NCBI GenBank assembly: GCA_027310305.1 | Contig: DAIDBD010000029.1 | Location: forward strand, 93,740-157,739 | Direction of reading: 5' to 3' | Source of the DNA: Herminiimonas sp. | GTDB lineage: Bacteria; Pseudomonadota; Gammaproteobacteria; Burkholderiales; Burkholderiaceae_D | Length of the DNA: 64,000 bases | Shown here: positions 36,829-46,087 of the stretch, one piece after another | Numbering within the stretch: position 1 is the first letter of the stretch | How the letters are laid out: each line of letters starts with the position of its first letter | The notes under the pieces: model-generated | The model's input: only the letters and a program-made list of their open reading frames with translations | Database searches by the model: none | What the model was told of the DNA's origin: nothing | Made by a program: the position numbers and the translations under genes

Positions 36829-37722
36829 GTGAAGCTACTTGTCAAGAATCCCACATTAACGATTGCCATCGCCGCCTCGGTACTGGTGCACGGTGCATTG
36901 CTGGCGGTACGATTTGCGGCGCCGGATACATTCAAGTTTCAGCCGGCCGACCCCGGACTGGAAGTGATCCTGGTCAATGCAAAGCACGATAAAAAGCCGA
37001 TCAAGGCGCAGGCGCTGGCGCAAGCCAATCTGGATGGCGGCGGCAATGCAAAGGAAGGCAGGGCCAAATCGCCGTTGCCGGATTTGCGCAAGAGCGAAGA
37101 CGGCGACAGCATGAAGGCGAGCAAACGCCGGATCGCGGAACTTGAAGAGCAACAGAAAAAAATGCTTGCGCAAACAGTGAAAAGAACGCCGTTGTCAGCG
37201 CCGCGCATCACGGAAAAGGATAAACCGAAAGACATTCCGCCGCCGGATGGCACCGACAAGATCGACAGCGCCAGGGCGCTGGCGCGGATGGAGGCGGAGA
37301 GCGCGAAGAATATCGAGGACTACAACAAGCGTCCGAAAAAAACGCAGATTACGCCGAGCACGCAGGAAGTCGGTTACGCGATGTACTACACGGCACTGCA
37401 AAAACGGATAGAAAAAATCGGTACGTTGAATTTTCCGCAGCAGAATGGGAAAAAACTGTATGGCGAGCTGGTGGTTTATATTCCCGTTTTTCAAGACGGC
37501 AGCATTTACGAAAAAGAAGGCGGGCCGCGCGTCGAACGCAGTTCCGGCAATCCCGTCATCGACAGCACCGCATTGCGCATTGTAAGGCGCGCCGCTCCGT
37601 TCGGCCGTTTTCCCGCCAACATGCGATCGACCGGCAAGGACGATGTTTGGGAAATCATCACCCGTTTCAAATTTACCCGCGACGATGCGCTGGAAGCCGA
37701 AATGCGCGGGAGCGTAAATTGA
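36829..37722 (+). CDS. TonB-like energy transducer
   Basis: 297 residues from GTG 36829. A short cytoplasmic start and a signal-anchor helix (TIAIAASVLVHGALLAVRF, about 10-28) with the SxxxH type motif SVLVHG are followed by a long charged Lys/Pro-rich linker (about 45-170) and a TonB C-terminal domain (about 190-297, ending VWEIITRFKFTRDD). TonB proteins carry proton-motive energy to outer-membrane receptors. No exbB/exbD is adjacent, so it could also be a TolA/TonB-like envelope protein. It overlaps aroE by 4 bases. Confidence 0.82.
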   Translation: MKLLVKNPTLTIAIAASVLVHGALLAVRFAAPDTFKFQPADPGLEVILVNAKHDKKPIKAQALAQANLDGGGNAKEGRAKSPLPDLRKSEDGDSMKASKRRIAELEEQQKKMLAQTVKRTPLSAPRITEKDKPKDIPPPDGTDKIDSARALARMEAESAKNIEDYNKRPKKTQITPSTQEVGYAMYYTALQKRIEKIGTLNFPQQNGKKLYGELVVYIPVFQDGSIYEKEGGPRVERSSGNPVIDSTALRIVRRAAPFGRFPANMRSTGKDDVWEIITRFKFTRDDALEAEMRGSVN

Positions 37723-38543
37723 CCGGCGGGCCGGACCGTTATGCGGTGATCGGTCACCCGATCGCGCATAGCAAATCGCCGGAGATTCATGCGCGCTTTG
37801 CCGCGCAGACAAGACAGCACTTGATTTATGAACGTCTGCTGGCACCATTGGACGGATTCGCCGCGGCGGTGCAAACATTTGTGCAGCAGGGCGGCCGGGG
37901 CGCGAATGTCACGCTGCCGTTCAAGCTGGAAGCGCATGCGTTGGCAACCCGGCTCACCGCGCGCGCGCAGGCTGCGGGTGCGGTCAATACGCTGAAGTTC
38001 GATGCGGACGGCATCCTCGGCGACAACACCGATGGCGTCGGACTGGTGGCCGACATCATGCGCAATGCAGGCGTGGCGCTGGCCGGCAGAAAAGTGCTGC
38101 TGCTCGGTGCCGGCGGCGCCGCGCGCGGCGTGGTTTTGCCGCTGTTGTCCGGGCGCCCGGCCGAACTGGTGATTGCCAACCGCACGCACGCCAGAGCGGT
38201 CGAACTCGCCCAACGGTTTGCAGCCCGATACGGCAACATCCGGGCCGGTGATTTCGCCGGATTGAACGAGCGGTTCGACATTGTCGTCAACGCGACATCC
38301 GCCAGTCTGGCTTCGGACGTGCCGCCGGTTTCGCCTGCGGTGTTCGATGCCGGCACGCTTGCGTACGACATGATGTACGGCAAGCAGCCCACCGCTTTCA
38401 TGCGGCTTGCCGCGCAGCATGGCGCAGCGGTACGCGACGGCCTCGGCATGCTGGTCGAGCAGGCAGCGGAATCGTTTTACGTGTGGCGCGGCGTGCGGCC
38501 GGACACGGCGGCCGTCTTTGCTGAATTGCGCGCCGCGCTTTGA
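37719..38543 (+). CDS. aroE: Shikimate dehydrogenase
   Basis: 274 residues. I start at TTG 37719: GGGAG lies 6 bases upstream and the N-terminus becomes (M)[20 protein letters not shown], matching the family; the ATG at 37647 would add 24 foreign residues inside the upstream gene. AroE reduces 3-dehydroshikimate with NADPH. Catalytic Lys lies in [10 protein letters not shown], the NADP loop in [15 protein letters not shown], and the late substrate motif in [11 protein letters not shown]. Translationally coupled to the TonB-like gene (TTGA). Confidence 0.93.
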   Translation: MTGGPDRYAVIGHPIAHSKSPEIHARFAAQTRQHLIYERLLAPLDGFAAAVQTFVQQGGRGANVTLPFKLEAHALATRLTARAQAAGAVNTLKFDADGILGDNTDGVGLVADIMRNAGVALAGRKVLLLGAGGAARGVVLPLLSGRPAELVIANRTHARAVELAQRFAARYGNIRAGDFAGLNERFDIVVNATSASLASDVPPVSPAVFDAGTLAYDMMYGKQPTAFMRLAAQHGAAVRDGLGMLVEQAAESFYVWRGVRPDTAAVFAELRAAL

Positions 38544-38568
38544 GCGCATTTTGTCCGGAAAAACAAGA

Positions 38569-39264
38569 ATGAAAATGCTGCGCACATTGTTTTTGTGTCT
38601 GATCGTCGCGCCGGTTGCGGTCGTGCTGGCGTTGCAGGCTTATTTCTTTTTGCAGATATGGTGGTGGGTCGACCACAATCCCGATTCGACCAGCTTCATG
38701 CGCCGGCAACTGTCGGTGCTGCAGGAAAAAAATCCGAATGCGACGCTGCAATACAAATGGGTGTCCTACAGCCGCATCTCCAACAATCTGAAGCGGGCGA
38801 TCATCGCGTCGGAAGATTCGAATTTTTCCGAGCACGAAGGCATCGACTGGGAAGCGCTGCAAAAGGCGTATGAAAAAAATGCCAAAAAAGGCAAAGTGGT
38901 ATCAGGCGGCTCCACGATTACGCAGCAGCTTGCCAAAAATCTTTTCCTGTCGGGCGACCGCAGCTATCTGCGCAAGGCACAGGAATTGGTCATCACTTAC
39001 ATGCTCGAATACTGGATGGACAAAGAGCGCATCTTTGAAATTTATCTGAATGTGGTCGAGTGGGGCAGCGGCGTGTTCGGCGCCGAAGCGGCGGCACGGC
39101 ACTATTTCGGCGTTCCGGCCGCCAACCTGGGCGCAAGCCAGTCCGCCAGGCTGGCCGTGATGCTGCCGAATCCGCGGTTTTTCGATAAGCATCAGGGTTC
39201 CGGTTATCTGGCGCGCCGCACCGGACTGATTTTGCGGCGCATGGGTTCGGCTGAATTGCCGTGA
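38569..39264 (+). CDS. mtgA: Monofunctional peptidoglycan glycosyltransferase
   Basis: 231 residues from ATG 38569. An N-terminal anchor helix (about residues 5-25) is followed by a GT51 domain: catalytic Glu in [15 protein letters not shown], the [16 protein letters not shown] motif, and [14 protein letters not shown]. MtgA polymerises glycan strands from lipid II in the periplasm. No transpeptidase domain follows, so it is monofunctional. aroE-mtgA is a usual order in this group. Confidence 0.95.
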   Translation: MKMLRTLFLCLIVAPVAVVLALQAYFFLQIWWWVDHNPDSTSFMRRQLSVLQEKNPNATLQYKWVSYSRISNNLKRAIIASEDSNFSEHEGIDWEALQKAYEKNAKKGKVVSGGSTITQQLAKNLFLSGDRSYLRKAQELVITYMLEYWMDKERIFEIYLNVVEWGSGVFGAEAAARHYFGVPAANLGASQSARLAVMLPNPRFFDKHQGSGYLARRTGLILRRMGSAELP

Positions 39265-39643
39265 AGATAACCCGATGCATGCAAGCCGCAGGCACGGTGC
39301 ATGACCCCGCGAAAATAAAATGATCGGGCATGCCATGCGACGCTTTCGATGCTTGCCTGTCTTCTCCGTTGTAAGTACACTTGCGCTGTTTTCGTTTGTG
39401 GAGACCCGTCTTGGGTAGTCCTTTTTTAATTGAGCAGCCGTCACCAGACGGCCAATCGGCGAGATAGTGCTTTAACTCTGCAGAGCGCCTCTCGCCACAT
39501 ACTGGTGGGTGGGCGCGTCCGGGCCTTATTCATGGCCGCGTTCCCTGGAAAATTCATTTACCTTGCAGACTCTGCTCTGCAGGATGCGCCGTGCGTTTGC
39601 GCCGATGATTGCATTGGTACGAACGGCACGGCCGGGAGAACAC
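39265..39643 (+). promoter_or_regulatory. Long structured region upstream of corA
   Basis: 379 bases without a gene. A weak ACCC/GGGT stem before CTTTTTT (39402-39427) could end mtgA transcription. Then come a GCCGTC-ACCA-GACGGC hairpin (39436-39451), a GGCGAGA/TCTCGCC stem (39458-39496) and GGCC/GGCC (39522-39537). GGGTAGTC before and CATACT after these stems weakly recall the manganese (yybP-ykoY) riboswitch core, but a closing stem was not found, so I do not call one. Confidence 0.4.
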
Positions 39644-40609
39644 ATGATTAACGCATTTATCTTGCAAAACGGGCGGCTGAACCAGGTCAACATCGACACC
39701 CGGCGCGATCTTGAAAACGTGGCGCCGGTCTGGGTCGATCTGACCGATCCGAACGACGATGAACGCGCCTGGGTCAAAAGCATTTACGGCGTCACGTTGC
39801 CGGGCGAGGACGAGGTAAAGGATATCGAGGCATCGGCCCGTTATTACGAGGCGGAGAACGGCGATCTTCATCTGCGTACCGATTTCCTGCTGGAAGAGGA
39901 CGATGGGCCGTCGCGCGTCATTACCGTTGCGTTCATCCTTGCCAGGAACATGCTGTTTTCGGTGCACACCGATGACTTGCCGGTATTTCGCCTGGTAAGG
40001 ATGCGCGCGCGTTCTCGTCCGGGTTCGATTGCGGATTACAAGGACGTGCTGCTCGATCTGTATGCAACCGATGCCGAATATTCGGCGGACGCATTGGAAG
40101 GCATTTATCAAAGCCTGGAAGAAGTCAGCCGCAGCGTGCTGCAAAAGGAACTTCCCGATCAGGACGCCGCCGCCGCGCTGAATGCAATGGCGCAGGAGGA
40201 AGACTTGAACGGCCGTATCCGCCGCAACATGATGGATACGCGCCGCGCGGTGAGCTTTTTGATGCGCGGGCGCTTGTTGAATTCGGATCAGTTCGAAGAA
40301 GCGGGGCAGATCTTGCGCGACATCGAATCGTTGAACGGCCACACGGCTTTTTTGTTCGACAAGATCAACTTCCTGATGGACGCGACGGTCGGTTTCATCA
40401 ACATCAACCAGAACAAGATCATCAAGATTTTCTCGGTTGCGTCGGTGGCGTTCCTGCCGCCGACGTTGATAGCAAGCATTTACGGCATGAATTTCAAGAT
40501 ACTGCCTGAACTGAGCTGGAACTGGGGTTATCCGTTTTCGCTGGTATTGATGATCATTTCCGCCGTGACGCCGTTCTGGTATTTCCGCAAGCGCGGCTGG
40601 CTCAAGTGA
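39644..40609 (+). CDS. corA: CorA-family divalent-cation channel
   Basis: 321 residues from ATG 39644, after GGGAG; longer in-frame starts upstream lie in the leader. A large cytoplasmic N-terminal domain with long helices is followed by two C-terminal transmembrane helices. The CorA signature YGMNF is at the end of the first helix (SIYGMNFKILPEL), and the second helix ends in the basic tail FRKRGWLK. The family conducts Mg2+, and also Co2+ and Ni2+. The neighbouring minus-strand gene encodes an NRAMP-related transporter, so this may be a metal-transport locus. Confidence 0.92.
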   Translation: MINAFILQNGRLNQVNIDTRRDLENVAPVWVDLTDPNDDERAWVKSIYGVTLPGEDEVKDIEASARYYEAENGDLHLRTDFLLEEDDGPSRVITVAFILARNMLFSVHTDDLPVFRLVRMRARSRPGSIADYKDVLLDLYATDAEYSADALEGIYQSLEEVSRSVLQKELPDQDAAAALNAMAQEEDLNGRIRRNMMDTRRAVSFLMRGRLLNSDQFEEAGQILRDIESLNGHTAFLFDKINFLMDATVGFININQNKIIKIFSVASVAFLPPTLIASIYGMNFKILPELSWNWGYPFSLVLMIISAVTPFWYFRKRGWLK

Positions 40610-40650
40610 GGCCGCTGTTTCGGTTCGGCCTCGCAGGGCCGCCGCTGCGA

Positions 40651-41928
40651 TCACATCGTGGCAAACATCGCCGTCACCGCAACCAGCATTACCGCGACGC
40701 CAATCCAGCCAACGACGGTATGCCGCCTGGATAGCGTGAAGTCACCCATGATGCGCGTGTCGCGCGCCAGCAGCATCATGACGGCCATGATCGGCACCGC
40801 AATCACGCCATTGATCAGGGCCGACCAGAACAATGCCTTGATCGGATCGATCGGCGCAAAATTGAGCAGCATGCCGCCGATGGTTGCAAGCGAGATGATC
40901 GCGTAGAACTGGCGTGCCTGCAGCGCCTTTAAATCGAGCCCGTTGCGCCACCGGAAGCTCTCGGTAACAGCGTATGCGGCCGAACCGGACAATACCGGCA
41001 CCGCCAGCAAGCCGGTTCCGATGATTCCCAGTGCAAACAGAAAAAACGCGAATTCCCCGGCCAGCGGCCGCAGTGCTTCGGCGGCCTGCGCCGAAGTCTG
41101 GATGTTGTTGATGCCATGCGTGGCAAGCGTTGCGGCAGTCGTCAGAATGATGCAGAAGGCCACCAGGTTGGAAAAAGCCATGCCGATGACGGTATCGATT
41201 TTGATGCGCTTCAAATTTGCAGTTGCATGCAGCGGCGCCTTGCGCAGCGATCGGGTCGAATTGTCTGCCCGAATTTCTTCCACTTCCTGCGAAGCTTGCC
41301 AAAAAAACAGATAGGGACTGATGGTGGTGCCGAATACCGCAACGATCAGCGTGACCGAATCGTTATTCCAGGTGAATACGGGCCATACCGTTCGGAACGC
41401 CACTTCACCCCAAGGTACATTGATCGTAAACACGGTGGCGACATAGGCTAACAGGCCGAGCGTGAGCCATTTCAGGTAGCGCACATATTTTCGATATGGC
41501 AGAAATATCTGGAGCGACAGGCACAGGAATCCAAAGCCCAGCGAGTAGTAATGGGCGGAGCCATGCCCGGTAACCAGCCGCATCGCTTCACCCATTGCGG
41601 CAATATCGGCAGCGATATTGATGACGTTTGCCGCCAGCAGCAACAGCACGATCGCGTATAACAGCCACGGCGAATAAGTGCGACGGATGTTCGCAGCCAG
41701 GCCGCGCCCCGTGACGCGGCCGATGCGCGCCGATACCAGCTGGATGCCGACCATGAACGGATAAGTCAGGACCACCGTCCACAGCATGTTGAAACCGAAT
41801 TGCGCACCGGCCTGCGAGTAGGTCGCGATGCCGGAAGGATCGTCGTCGGCCGCACCGGTGATCAAGCCGGGGCCGAGCGCCTTGACGGCATCGTTGCGTT
41901 TGAAAAAAGAATAAAGCTTGCCGACCAT
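40651..41928 (-). CDS. NRAMP-related divalent metal transporter
   Basis: 425 residues from ATG 41928, chosen for GGAGG 5 bases upstream. About eleven transmembrane helices. It clearly belongs to the NRAMP superfamily, but the metal-site motifs differ: helix 1 reads ADDDPSGIATYSQ where canonical MntH has DPGN, and helix 6 reads FGTTISPYLFFWQ instead of a MPHN-type motif with its Met ligand. Loss of the soft Met ligand is a feature of NRAMP-related Mg2+ transporters, so Mg2+ rather than Mn2+/Fe2+ may be carried; this is inference. Convergent with corA, with 41 bases between stops. Confidence 0.86.
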   Translation of the reverse strand: MVGKLYSFFKRNDAVKALGPGLITGAADDDPSGIATYSQAGAQFGFNMLWTVVLTYPFMVGIQLVSARIGRVTGRGLAANIRRTYSPWLLYAIVLLLLAANVINIAADIAAMGEAMRLVTGHGSAHYYSLGFGFLCLSLQIFLPYRKYVRYLKWLTLGLLAYVATVFTINVPWGEVAFRTVWPVFTWNNDSVTLIVAVFGTTISPYLFFWQASQEVEEIRADNSTRSLRKAPLHATANLKRIKIDTVIGMAFSNLVAFCIILTTAATLATHGINNIQTSAQAAEALRPLAGEFAFFLFALGIIGTGLLAVPVLSGSAAYAVTESFRWRNGLDLKALQARQFYAIISLATIGGMLLNFAPIDPIKALFWSALINGVIAVPIMAVMMLLARDTRIMGDFTLSRRHTVVGWIGVAVMLVAVTAMFATM

Positions 41929-42088
41929 GCTGGCCTCCGCAATGCACCAGCGGCCAGCCAATTGGAAAATGCCGCGATTACATCGATTCAAATAAGTGGG
42001 AACTATTCATTGCGAGCGGAATTTTACCAGCGATCAGCACCGATCCAGGTGATAAAGATGTTACCGTTTATTGCAACGCAACCCTGGA

Positions 42089-43384
42089 TCAAGATTCGGT
42101 TTGCGCAGGTCTGGAAAATGCCTGACGGGCTGCCGCAATCGTTGCATCGATTACCGCATCGTCATGCTGCGCCGATACAAAACCTGCTTCGAATGCCGAT
42201 GGCGCGAGATACACGCCGGCATCCAGCATCGCGTGAAAGAAAGCGTTGAAGCGGGATTTTCCGCACGCCATCATCGCAGTGTAGGTATCGGGAACATCCG
42301 CTGCAAAATACAGGCCGAACATGCCGCCGACCGCATCGGCCGAGAACGTCACGCCGGCCTCCCTGGCAGCGCCTGTCAAGCCTTGTACCAATTTCATTGT
42401 CTGAGCGCCGAGCGCTTCGTAAAATCCGGCAGCCTGGATCAGCTTGAGCGTCGTCAACCCTGCAGCGACCGCGACGGGATTGCCTGACAGGGTGCCGGCC
42501 TGATAGACCGAACCGAGCGGCGCCAGATGCCGCATCAACTCCGCGCGGCCGCCGAAAGCAGCGACCGGCAAGCCGCCGCCGATCACTTTGCCCAGCACGG
42601 TCAGATCCGGTGTGATTTGATAGAGCGACTGCGCGCCGCCCAGCGCAACGCGAAAGCCCGACATGACTTCATCGAAAATCAGCACGGCGCCGTGCCGGCT
42701 GCACAGCCGGCGCATCGCTTGCAGGAATTCCGGCGTCGCGCGCAGCAGGTTCATGTTGCCGGCAACCGGTTCCACGATCACGCAGGCGATCGAGCCGCCC
42801 GCCTGATTGAACAGATCTTCCAGTTGTTGCGGATTGTTATAATCGAGTACCAGCGTGTGCTTGGCGAAATCTTCCGGCACGCCGGCCGAAGTCGGATTGC
42901 CGAATGTGAGCAAGCCGCTGCCGGCTTTCACCAGCAACGAATCGGCGTGGCCGTGATAACAGCCTTCGAATTTCACGATCTTGTCGCGGCCGGTTGCGCC
43001 GCGCGCCAGCCGCAGCGCGCTCATCGCCGCTTCGGTGCCGCTCGATACCAGACGCACCTGTTCGATGGACGGAACGAGCCGGCAGATTTCTTCGGCCATC
43101 TCGATTTCGCCTTCGGTCGGTGCACCGAAGCTCAAGCCGCGCGCGGCAGCCTCCTGCACTGCCTGGATCACGGCCGGGTGCGCGTGGCCCACAATCGCCG
43201 GCCCCCACGAGCCGATGTAGTCGATATAGCGCTTGCCGTCGGCATCCCAGAAATACGGGCCTGCGGCGTGCGTAATGAAGCGCGGCGTACCGCCGACCGA
43301 ACGAAAGGCGCGTACCGGTGAATTGACGCCGCCGGGCGTGGTGCGCTGAGCGCGGGTAAAAAGAGTGTCGTTATTGGAAGTCAT
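42089..43384 (-). CDS. hemL: Glutamate-1-semialdehyde 2,1-aminomutase
   Basis: 431 residues, a PLP enzyme that makes 5-aminolevulinate for tetrapyrroles in the C5 pathway. Motifs: [12 protein letters not shown] at the N-terminus, [45 protein letters not shown], and the PLP lysine in [17 protein letters not shown]. Length is standard. It is 25 bases downstream of thiD on the same strand, likely cotranscribed. Confidence 0.96.
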   Translation of the reverse strand: MTSNNDTLFTRAQRTTPGGVNSPVRAFRSVGGTPRFITHAAGPYFWDADGKRYIDYIGSWGPAIVGHAHPAVIQAVQEAAARGLSFGAPTEGEIEMAEEICRLVPSIEQVRLVSSGTEAAMSALRLARGATGRDKIVKFEGCYHGHADSLLVKAGSGLLTFGNPTSAGVPEDFAKHTLVLDYNNPQQLEDLFNQAGGSIACVIVEPVAGNMNLLRATPEFLQAMRRLCSRHGAVLIFDEVMSGFRVALGGAQSLYQITPDLTVLGKVIGGGLPVAAFGGRAELMRHLAPLGSVYQAGTLSGNPVAVAAGLTTLKLIQAAGFYEALGAQTMKLVQGLTGAAREAGVTFSADAVGGMFGLYFAADVPDTYTAMMACGKSRFNAFFHAMLDAGVYLAPSAFEAGFVSAQHDDAVIDATIAAARQAFSRPAQTES

Positions 43385-43409
43385 GCCGCAGTCGAAAAAT
43401 CAGTTGTTA

Positions 43410-44234
43410 TCAAGCGAGGTCATCGGGCTCGCGCGCCCAGAAATAGCGGTCCGGAATCAGCTTGCCCATGCCCAGGCGCTGAGCATGGGCAATCGCGGCA
43501 ATGGTAAATTCCTGCGCCTCGAGAACGGCTTCAGGCACATCCAGTCCGTTTGCCAGCATGGCGGCAATCGTCGCGGACAAGGTAGTGCCTGCGCCGAGGA
43601 AGGAGCCGGACTGGCGTTGCCAGTTATCGTGGCGAACCACGCCGGATTCGTTGAACAGCGTGTTCGCCACATCGTGCACGTCGCACGGCGTGCCGGTCAC
43701 GAACAGGTATTCGCAACCCAGATCGATGATGCGCATCGTATCCAGCGCCATCGTGTCGTCGGCTGACGGTTCGCGCCAGGTTTCCGCAAAGCGGGCCAGT
43801 TCGACCGTCGATACCAGCAACAGCGTGGTCTGCGGAATCAGCAACTCGCGCATCGCGATCAGCAGGTCTTCGCTATCCAGGCCCTGATCCGGCATGGCTG
43901 AACTGAACGGATCGAGTATCAGCGGAATATCGGGATAGTCGGATACTATTTCCGCAATCACGGAAACGTTTTCGATGCTGCCGAGGACGCCGACCTTGAA
44001 TGCGGCAACCGGCATATCCTCCAGCACGACGCGGGCTTGATCGGCCACCCAGTCGGCATCGATGATTTGCATATCCTCGACGCGCGTGGTGTCGCCGATC
44101 AGAATCGACGTAATGACGGATAACCCGTGACAGCCCATTGCGGCGAACGAAGCAAGATCGGCCTGGATGCCGATTGCGCCGACCGGATCGGTCACGCCGA
44201 AAGTCAAAATGAGCGGAGAAGTTTGGTTTTGCAC
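43410..44234 (-). CDS. thiD: Hydroxymethylpyrimidine/phosphomethylpyrimidine kinase
   Basis: 274 residues of the ribokinase fold. It phosphorylates HMP and HMP-P in thiamine synthesis. Visible: LTFGVTDPVGAIGIQADLASFAAMGCHGLSV in pieces typical of ThiD (the usual SDxSGGAGIQAD is here TDPVGAIGIQAD), KVGVLGS, LILDPFSS, and the C-terminal GAGTTLSATIAAMLANG with the catalytic region. The altered N-terminal glycine motif is unusual; it could be an HMP kinase variant. It is divergent from the rubredoxin gene by 53 bases, and no TPP riboswitch is seen. Confidence 0.85.
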   Translation of the reverse strand: MQNQTSPLILTFGVTDPVGAIGIQADLASFAAMGCHGLSVITSILIGDTTRVEDMQIIDADWVADQARVVLEDMPVAAFKVGVLGSIENVSVIAEIVSDYPDIPLILDPFSSAMPDQGLDSEDLLIAMRELLIPQTTLLLVSTVELARFAETWREPSADDTMALDTMRIIDLGCEYLFVTGTPCDVHDVANTLFNESGVVRHDNWQRQSGSFLGAGTTLSATIAAMLANGLDVPEAVLEAQEFTIAAIAHAQRLGMGKLIPDRYFWAREPDDLA

Positions 44235-44287
44235 AGCGAGTAGATTAAGATATCTGACTTTGCATTTTACTTGAAGGGCAGTCTGCC

Positions 44288-44482
44288 GTGAGCAATAACG
44301 AAACTTCGAATAAAGAATTCAAGACTTGGATGTGTTTGATCTGCGGATGGATCTACGATGAGGCCGCCGGCCTGCCGGACGAAGGCATCGCCCCCGGTAC
44401 TCGGTGGGAACAGGTGCCGATGAACTGGACTTGTCCGGAGTGCGGCGCACGCAAGGAAGATTTTGAAATGGTCGCTCTGTGA
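44288..44482 (+). CDS. Rubredoxin
   Basis: 64 residues from GTG 44288. Two CxxCG iron ligand pairs, MCLICGWIYDEAAG and CPECGARKEDFEM, form the Fe(Cys)4 site, with the standard spacing and the GIAPGTRWEQVP loop between. A short hydrophilic N-terminal extension (SNNETSNKEF) precedes the fold. It is a small cytoplasmic electron carrier; partner unknown. thiD | rubredoxin | pilG is a conserved betaproteobacterial order. Confidence 0.93.
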   Translation: MSNNETSNKEFKTWMCLICGWIYDEAAGLPDEGIAPGTRWEQVPMNWTCPECGARKEDFEMVAL

Positions 44483-44594
44483 CGGTCGATTCCGGCCAGA
44501 AGAGCCCGCATTGATATATAGTAATATTTCAATAATATTTCGCATAAAAACCACGTCTGCAGAAATCTTGCACGTAACGTTGTTCTAAAGCATC

Positions 44595-44624
44595 TTGCTT
44601 TTTGTTACAGTTGCGCCGTATATT
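44595..44624 (+). promoter_or_regulatory. Probable sigma-70 promoter of the pil-chp cluster
   Basis: TTGCTT at 44595-44600 and TATATT at 44619-44624 with 18 bases between, 26 bases upstream of the pilG ATG. The preceding 70 bases are unusually AT-rich, with an AATATT/AATATT inverted repeat. Confidence 0.5.
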
Positions 44625-44649
44625 GGAGACAGTTTAACGGGATGACGCC

Positions 44650-45051
44650 ATGACAACATCAACGGATAATGTCAGCCTGAAAATTATGGTGATTGACGAC
44701 AGCAGCACAATTCGACGATCGGCAGAAATTTTTTTAGGCCAGGCAGGATATCAGGTCGTCCTTGCAGATGACGGATTTGATGCACTTGCCAAAATGAATG
44801 ACCACAAGCCAGCCCTGATTTTTTGCGACATTCTGATGCCCAGGCTGGACGGCTATCAGACCTGTGCGCTGATTAAAAAAAGCGCGAAATTCCATACGAC
44901 GCCAGTCATCATGCTGTCGTCGAAAGACGGCCTGTTCGACCGGGCACGCGGTGCGATGGTTGGTTCAAACGCCTATCTGACCAAGCCGTTTACCAAAGAC
45001 AGTCTGCTGAAGACGGTTCGCGAATACACCACTCCTGCGCTTTCCAAGTAA
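44650..45051 (+). CDS. pilG: PilG-like single-domain response regulator
   Basis: 133 residues, a lone receiver domain: acidic pocket IDDSSTIRR, phospho-acceptor Asp in FCDILMPRLDG (about residue 59), Thr/Ser in MLSSKDG and Lys in LTKPFTKDSLL. PilG acts at the type IV pilus to promote extension under control of the ChpA kinase. First gene of pilG-pilH-pilI-pilJ-chpA, with short gaps. Confidence 0.92.
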   Translation: MTTSTDNVSLKIMVIDDSSTIRRSAEIFLGQAGYQVVLADDGFDALAKMNDHKPALIFCDILMPRLDGYQTCALIKKSAKFHTTPVIMLSSKDGLFDRARGAMVGSNAYLTKPFTKDSLLKTVREYTTPALSK

Positions 45052-45075
45052 TTTTTTTGAAGTAGAGGTTCCAAG

Positions 45076-45441
45076 ATGGCCATACAAAAAATTCTCATCG
45101 TCGACGACTCTCCGACAGAGCGTTATTTCCTGTCGGATATCCTGATCAAGAACGGATTTTCCGTATCAACCGCTGAAAATGGCGAAGAGGCCCTCCTCAA
45201 GATCAAGGCCGACAAGCCGCAGCTGATCTTGATGGATATCGTCATGCCGGGCCAGAACGGATTTCAGGTGACGCGCGCCATCACGCGCGATCCGGAAACG
45301 CAGGACGTGCCCGTCATCATCTGCACCAGCAAGGGTCAGGAAACGGATCGGATCTGGGGTTTGCGCCAAGGTGCGCGCGACTATATCGTCAAACCGGTTG
45401 ATCCTCAGGAATTATTGGCGAAAATAGCGGCGTTGGGATAA
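45076..45441 (+). CDS. pilH: PilH-like single-domain response regulator
   Basis: 121 residues, a second lone receiver: VDDSPTERYFLSDIL, Asp in LMDIVMPGQNGFQ (about residue 52), CTSKGQETDRIWGLRQGARDYIVKP. In Pseudomonas PilH counteracts PilG or serves as a phosphate sink. Located 24 bases after pilG and 10 before pilI. Confidence 0.92.
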   Translation: MAIQKILIVDDSPTERYFLSDILIKNGFSVSTAENGEEALLKIKADKPQLILMDIVMPGQNGFQVTRAITRDPETQDVPVIICTSKGQETDRIWGLRQGARDYIVKPVDPQELLAKIAALG

Positions 45442-45451
45442 TTGAGCGCTC

Positions 45452-46033
45452 ATGACTCAATCCACTTCGGACATCGTGTCGGATAAGATTTTCAAAAAAC
45501 CGGATACGGTTGGCCGCCGTACGCGCTTGCGCGAATTCCAGTCGCAACTGGTCGAGCGCATGCAAGCCGCGCGCAGCGGCGTGGATGCGCGCGTCAATCA
45601 GCTCGGCGTGATGATCGGCCAGAATCGCTGGCTGCTCAATCTCCAGGAGGCCGGCGAAATCGTGTCGGTCGGTGCCATTACGCAAGTGCCGCTGACCCGG
45701 GACTGGTTTTTGGGGCTCGCAAATATCCGTGGAAATTTGATCAGCGTGATCGACTTTGCCCGATTCCAGGGACAGGCGCCTTCCCAGATTGATAAAGACT
45801 GCCGTATCGTGGCGTTCGCTCCCGGGCTGTCATTCAATAGCGGGCTACTGGTATCGCGCGTGATGGGTTTGCGCAACATTGCCGAGATGGAACTTCAAGC
45901 CGGCAATTCGTTGACTGATGATGCGGCGCCGTGGGCGACCAAGCGCTATGTCGACAATGAATCGCAAGTCTGGACTGAACTCAATCTTTCTTTGGTTGTA
46001 CAAGATCCGCAATTTTTGCATGTTGGTTTATGA
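45452..46033 (+). CDS. pilI: PilI-like CheW adaptor
   Basis: 193 residues. A CheW-type coupling protein linking the receptor PilJ to the kinase ChpA. An N-terminal extension of about 45 residues precedes the CheW fold; FLGLANIRGNLISVIDFARF is the typical CheW core strand pair, followed by LLVSRVMGLRNI. The order between pilH and pilJ supports the call more than sequence identity does. Confidence 0.9.
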   Translation: MTQSTSDIVSDKIFKKPDTVGRRTRLREFQSQLVERMQAARSGVDARVNQLGVMIGQNRWLLNLQEAGEIVSVGAITQVPLTRDWFLGLANIRGNLISVIDFARFQGQAPSQIDKDCRIVAFAPGLSFNSGLLVSRVMGLRNIAEMELQAGNSLTDDAAPWATKRYVDNESQVWTELNLSLVVQDPQFLHVGL

Positions 46034-46087
46034 ACCGCCAGGTTATGTGACTTGGGCGCAGCGTAATCGGAATCAGGAGACTCAGTA

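Noticed and set aside
39402..39540. Firm call of a yybP-ykoY manganese riboswitch
   Set aside because: Only short pieces match from memory and I found no P1 closing stem; kept as a candidate leader only.
44524..44541. AT-rich inverted repeat 5' of pilG as a replication or attachment site
   Set aside because: Too short and simple; more likely an UP-element-like promoter context.
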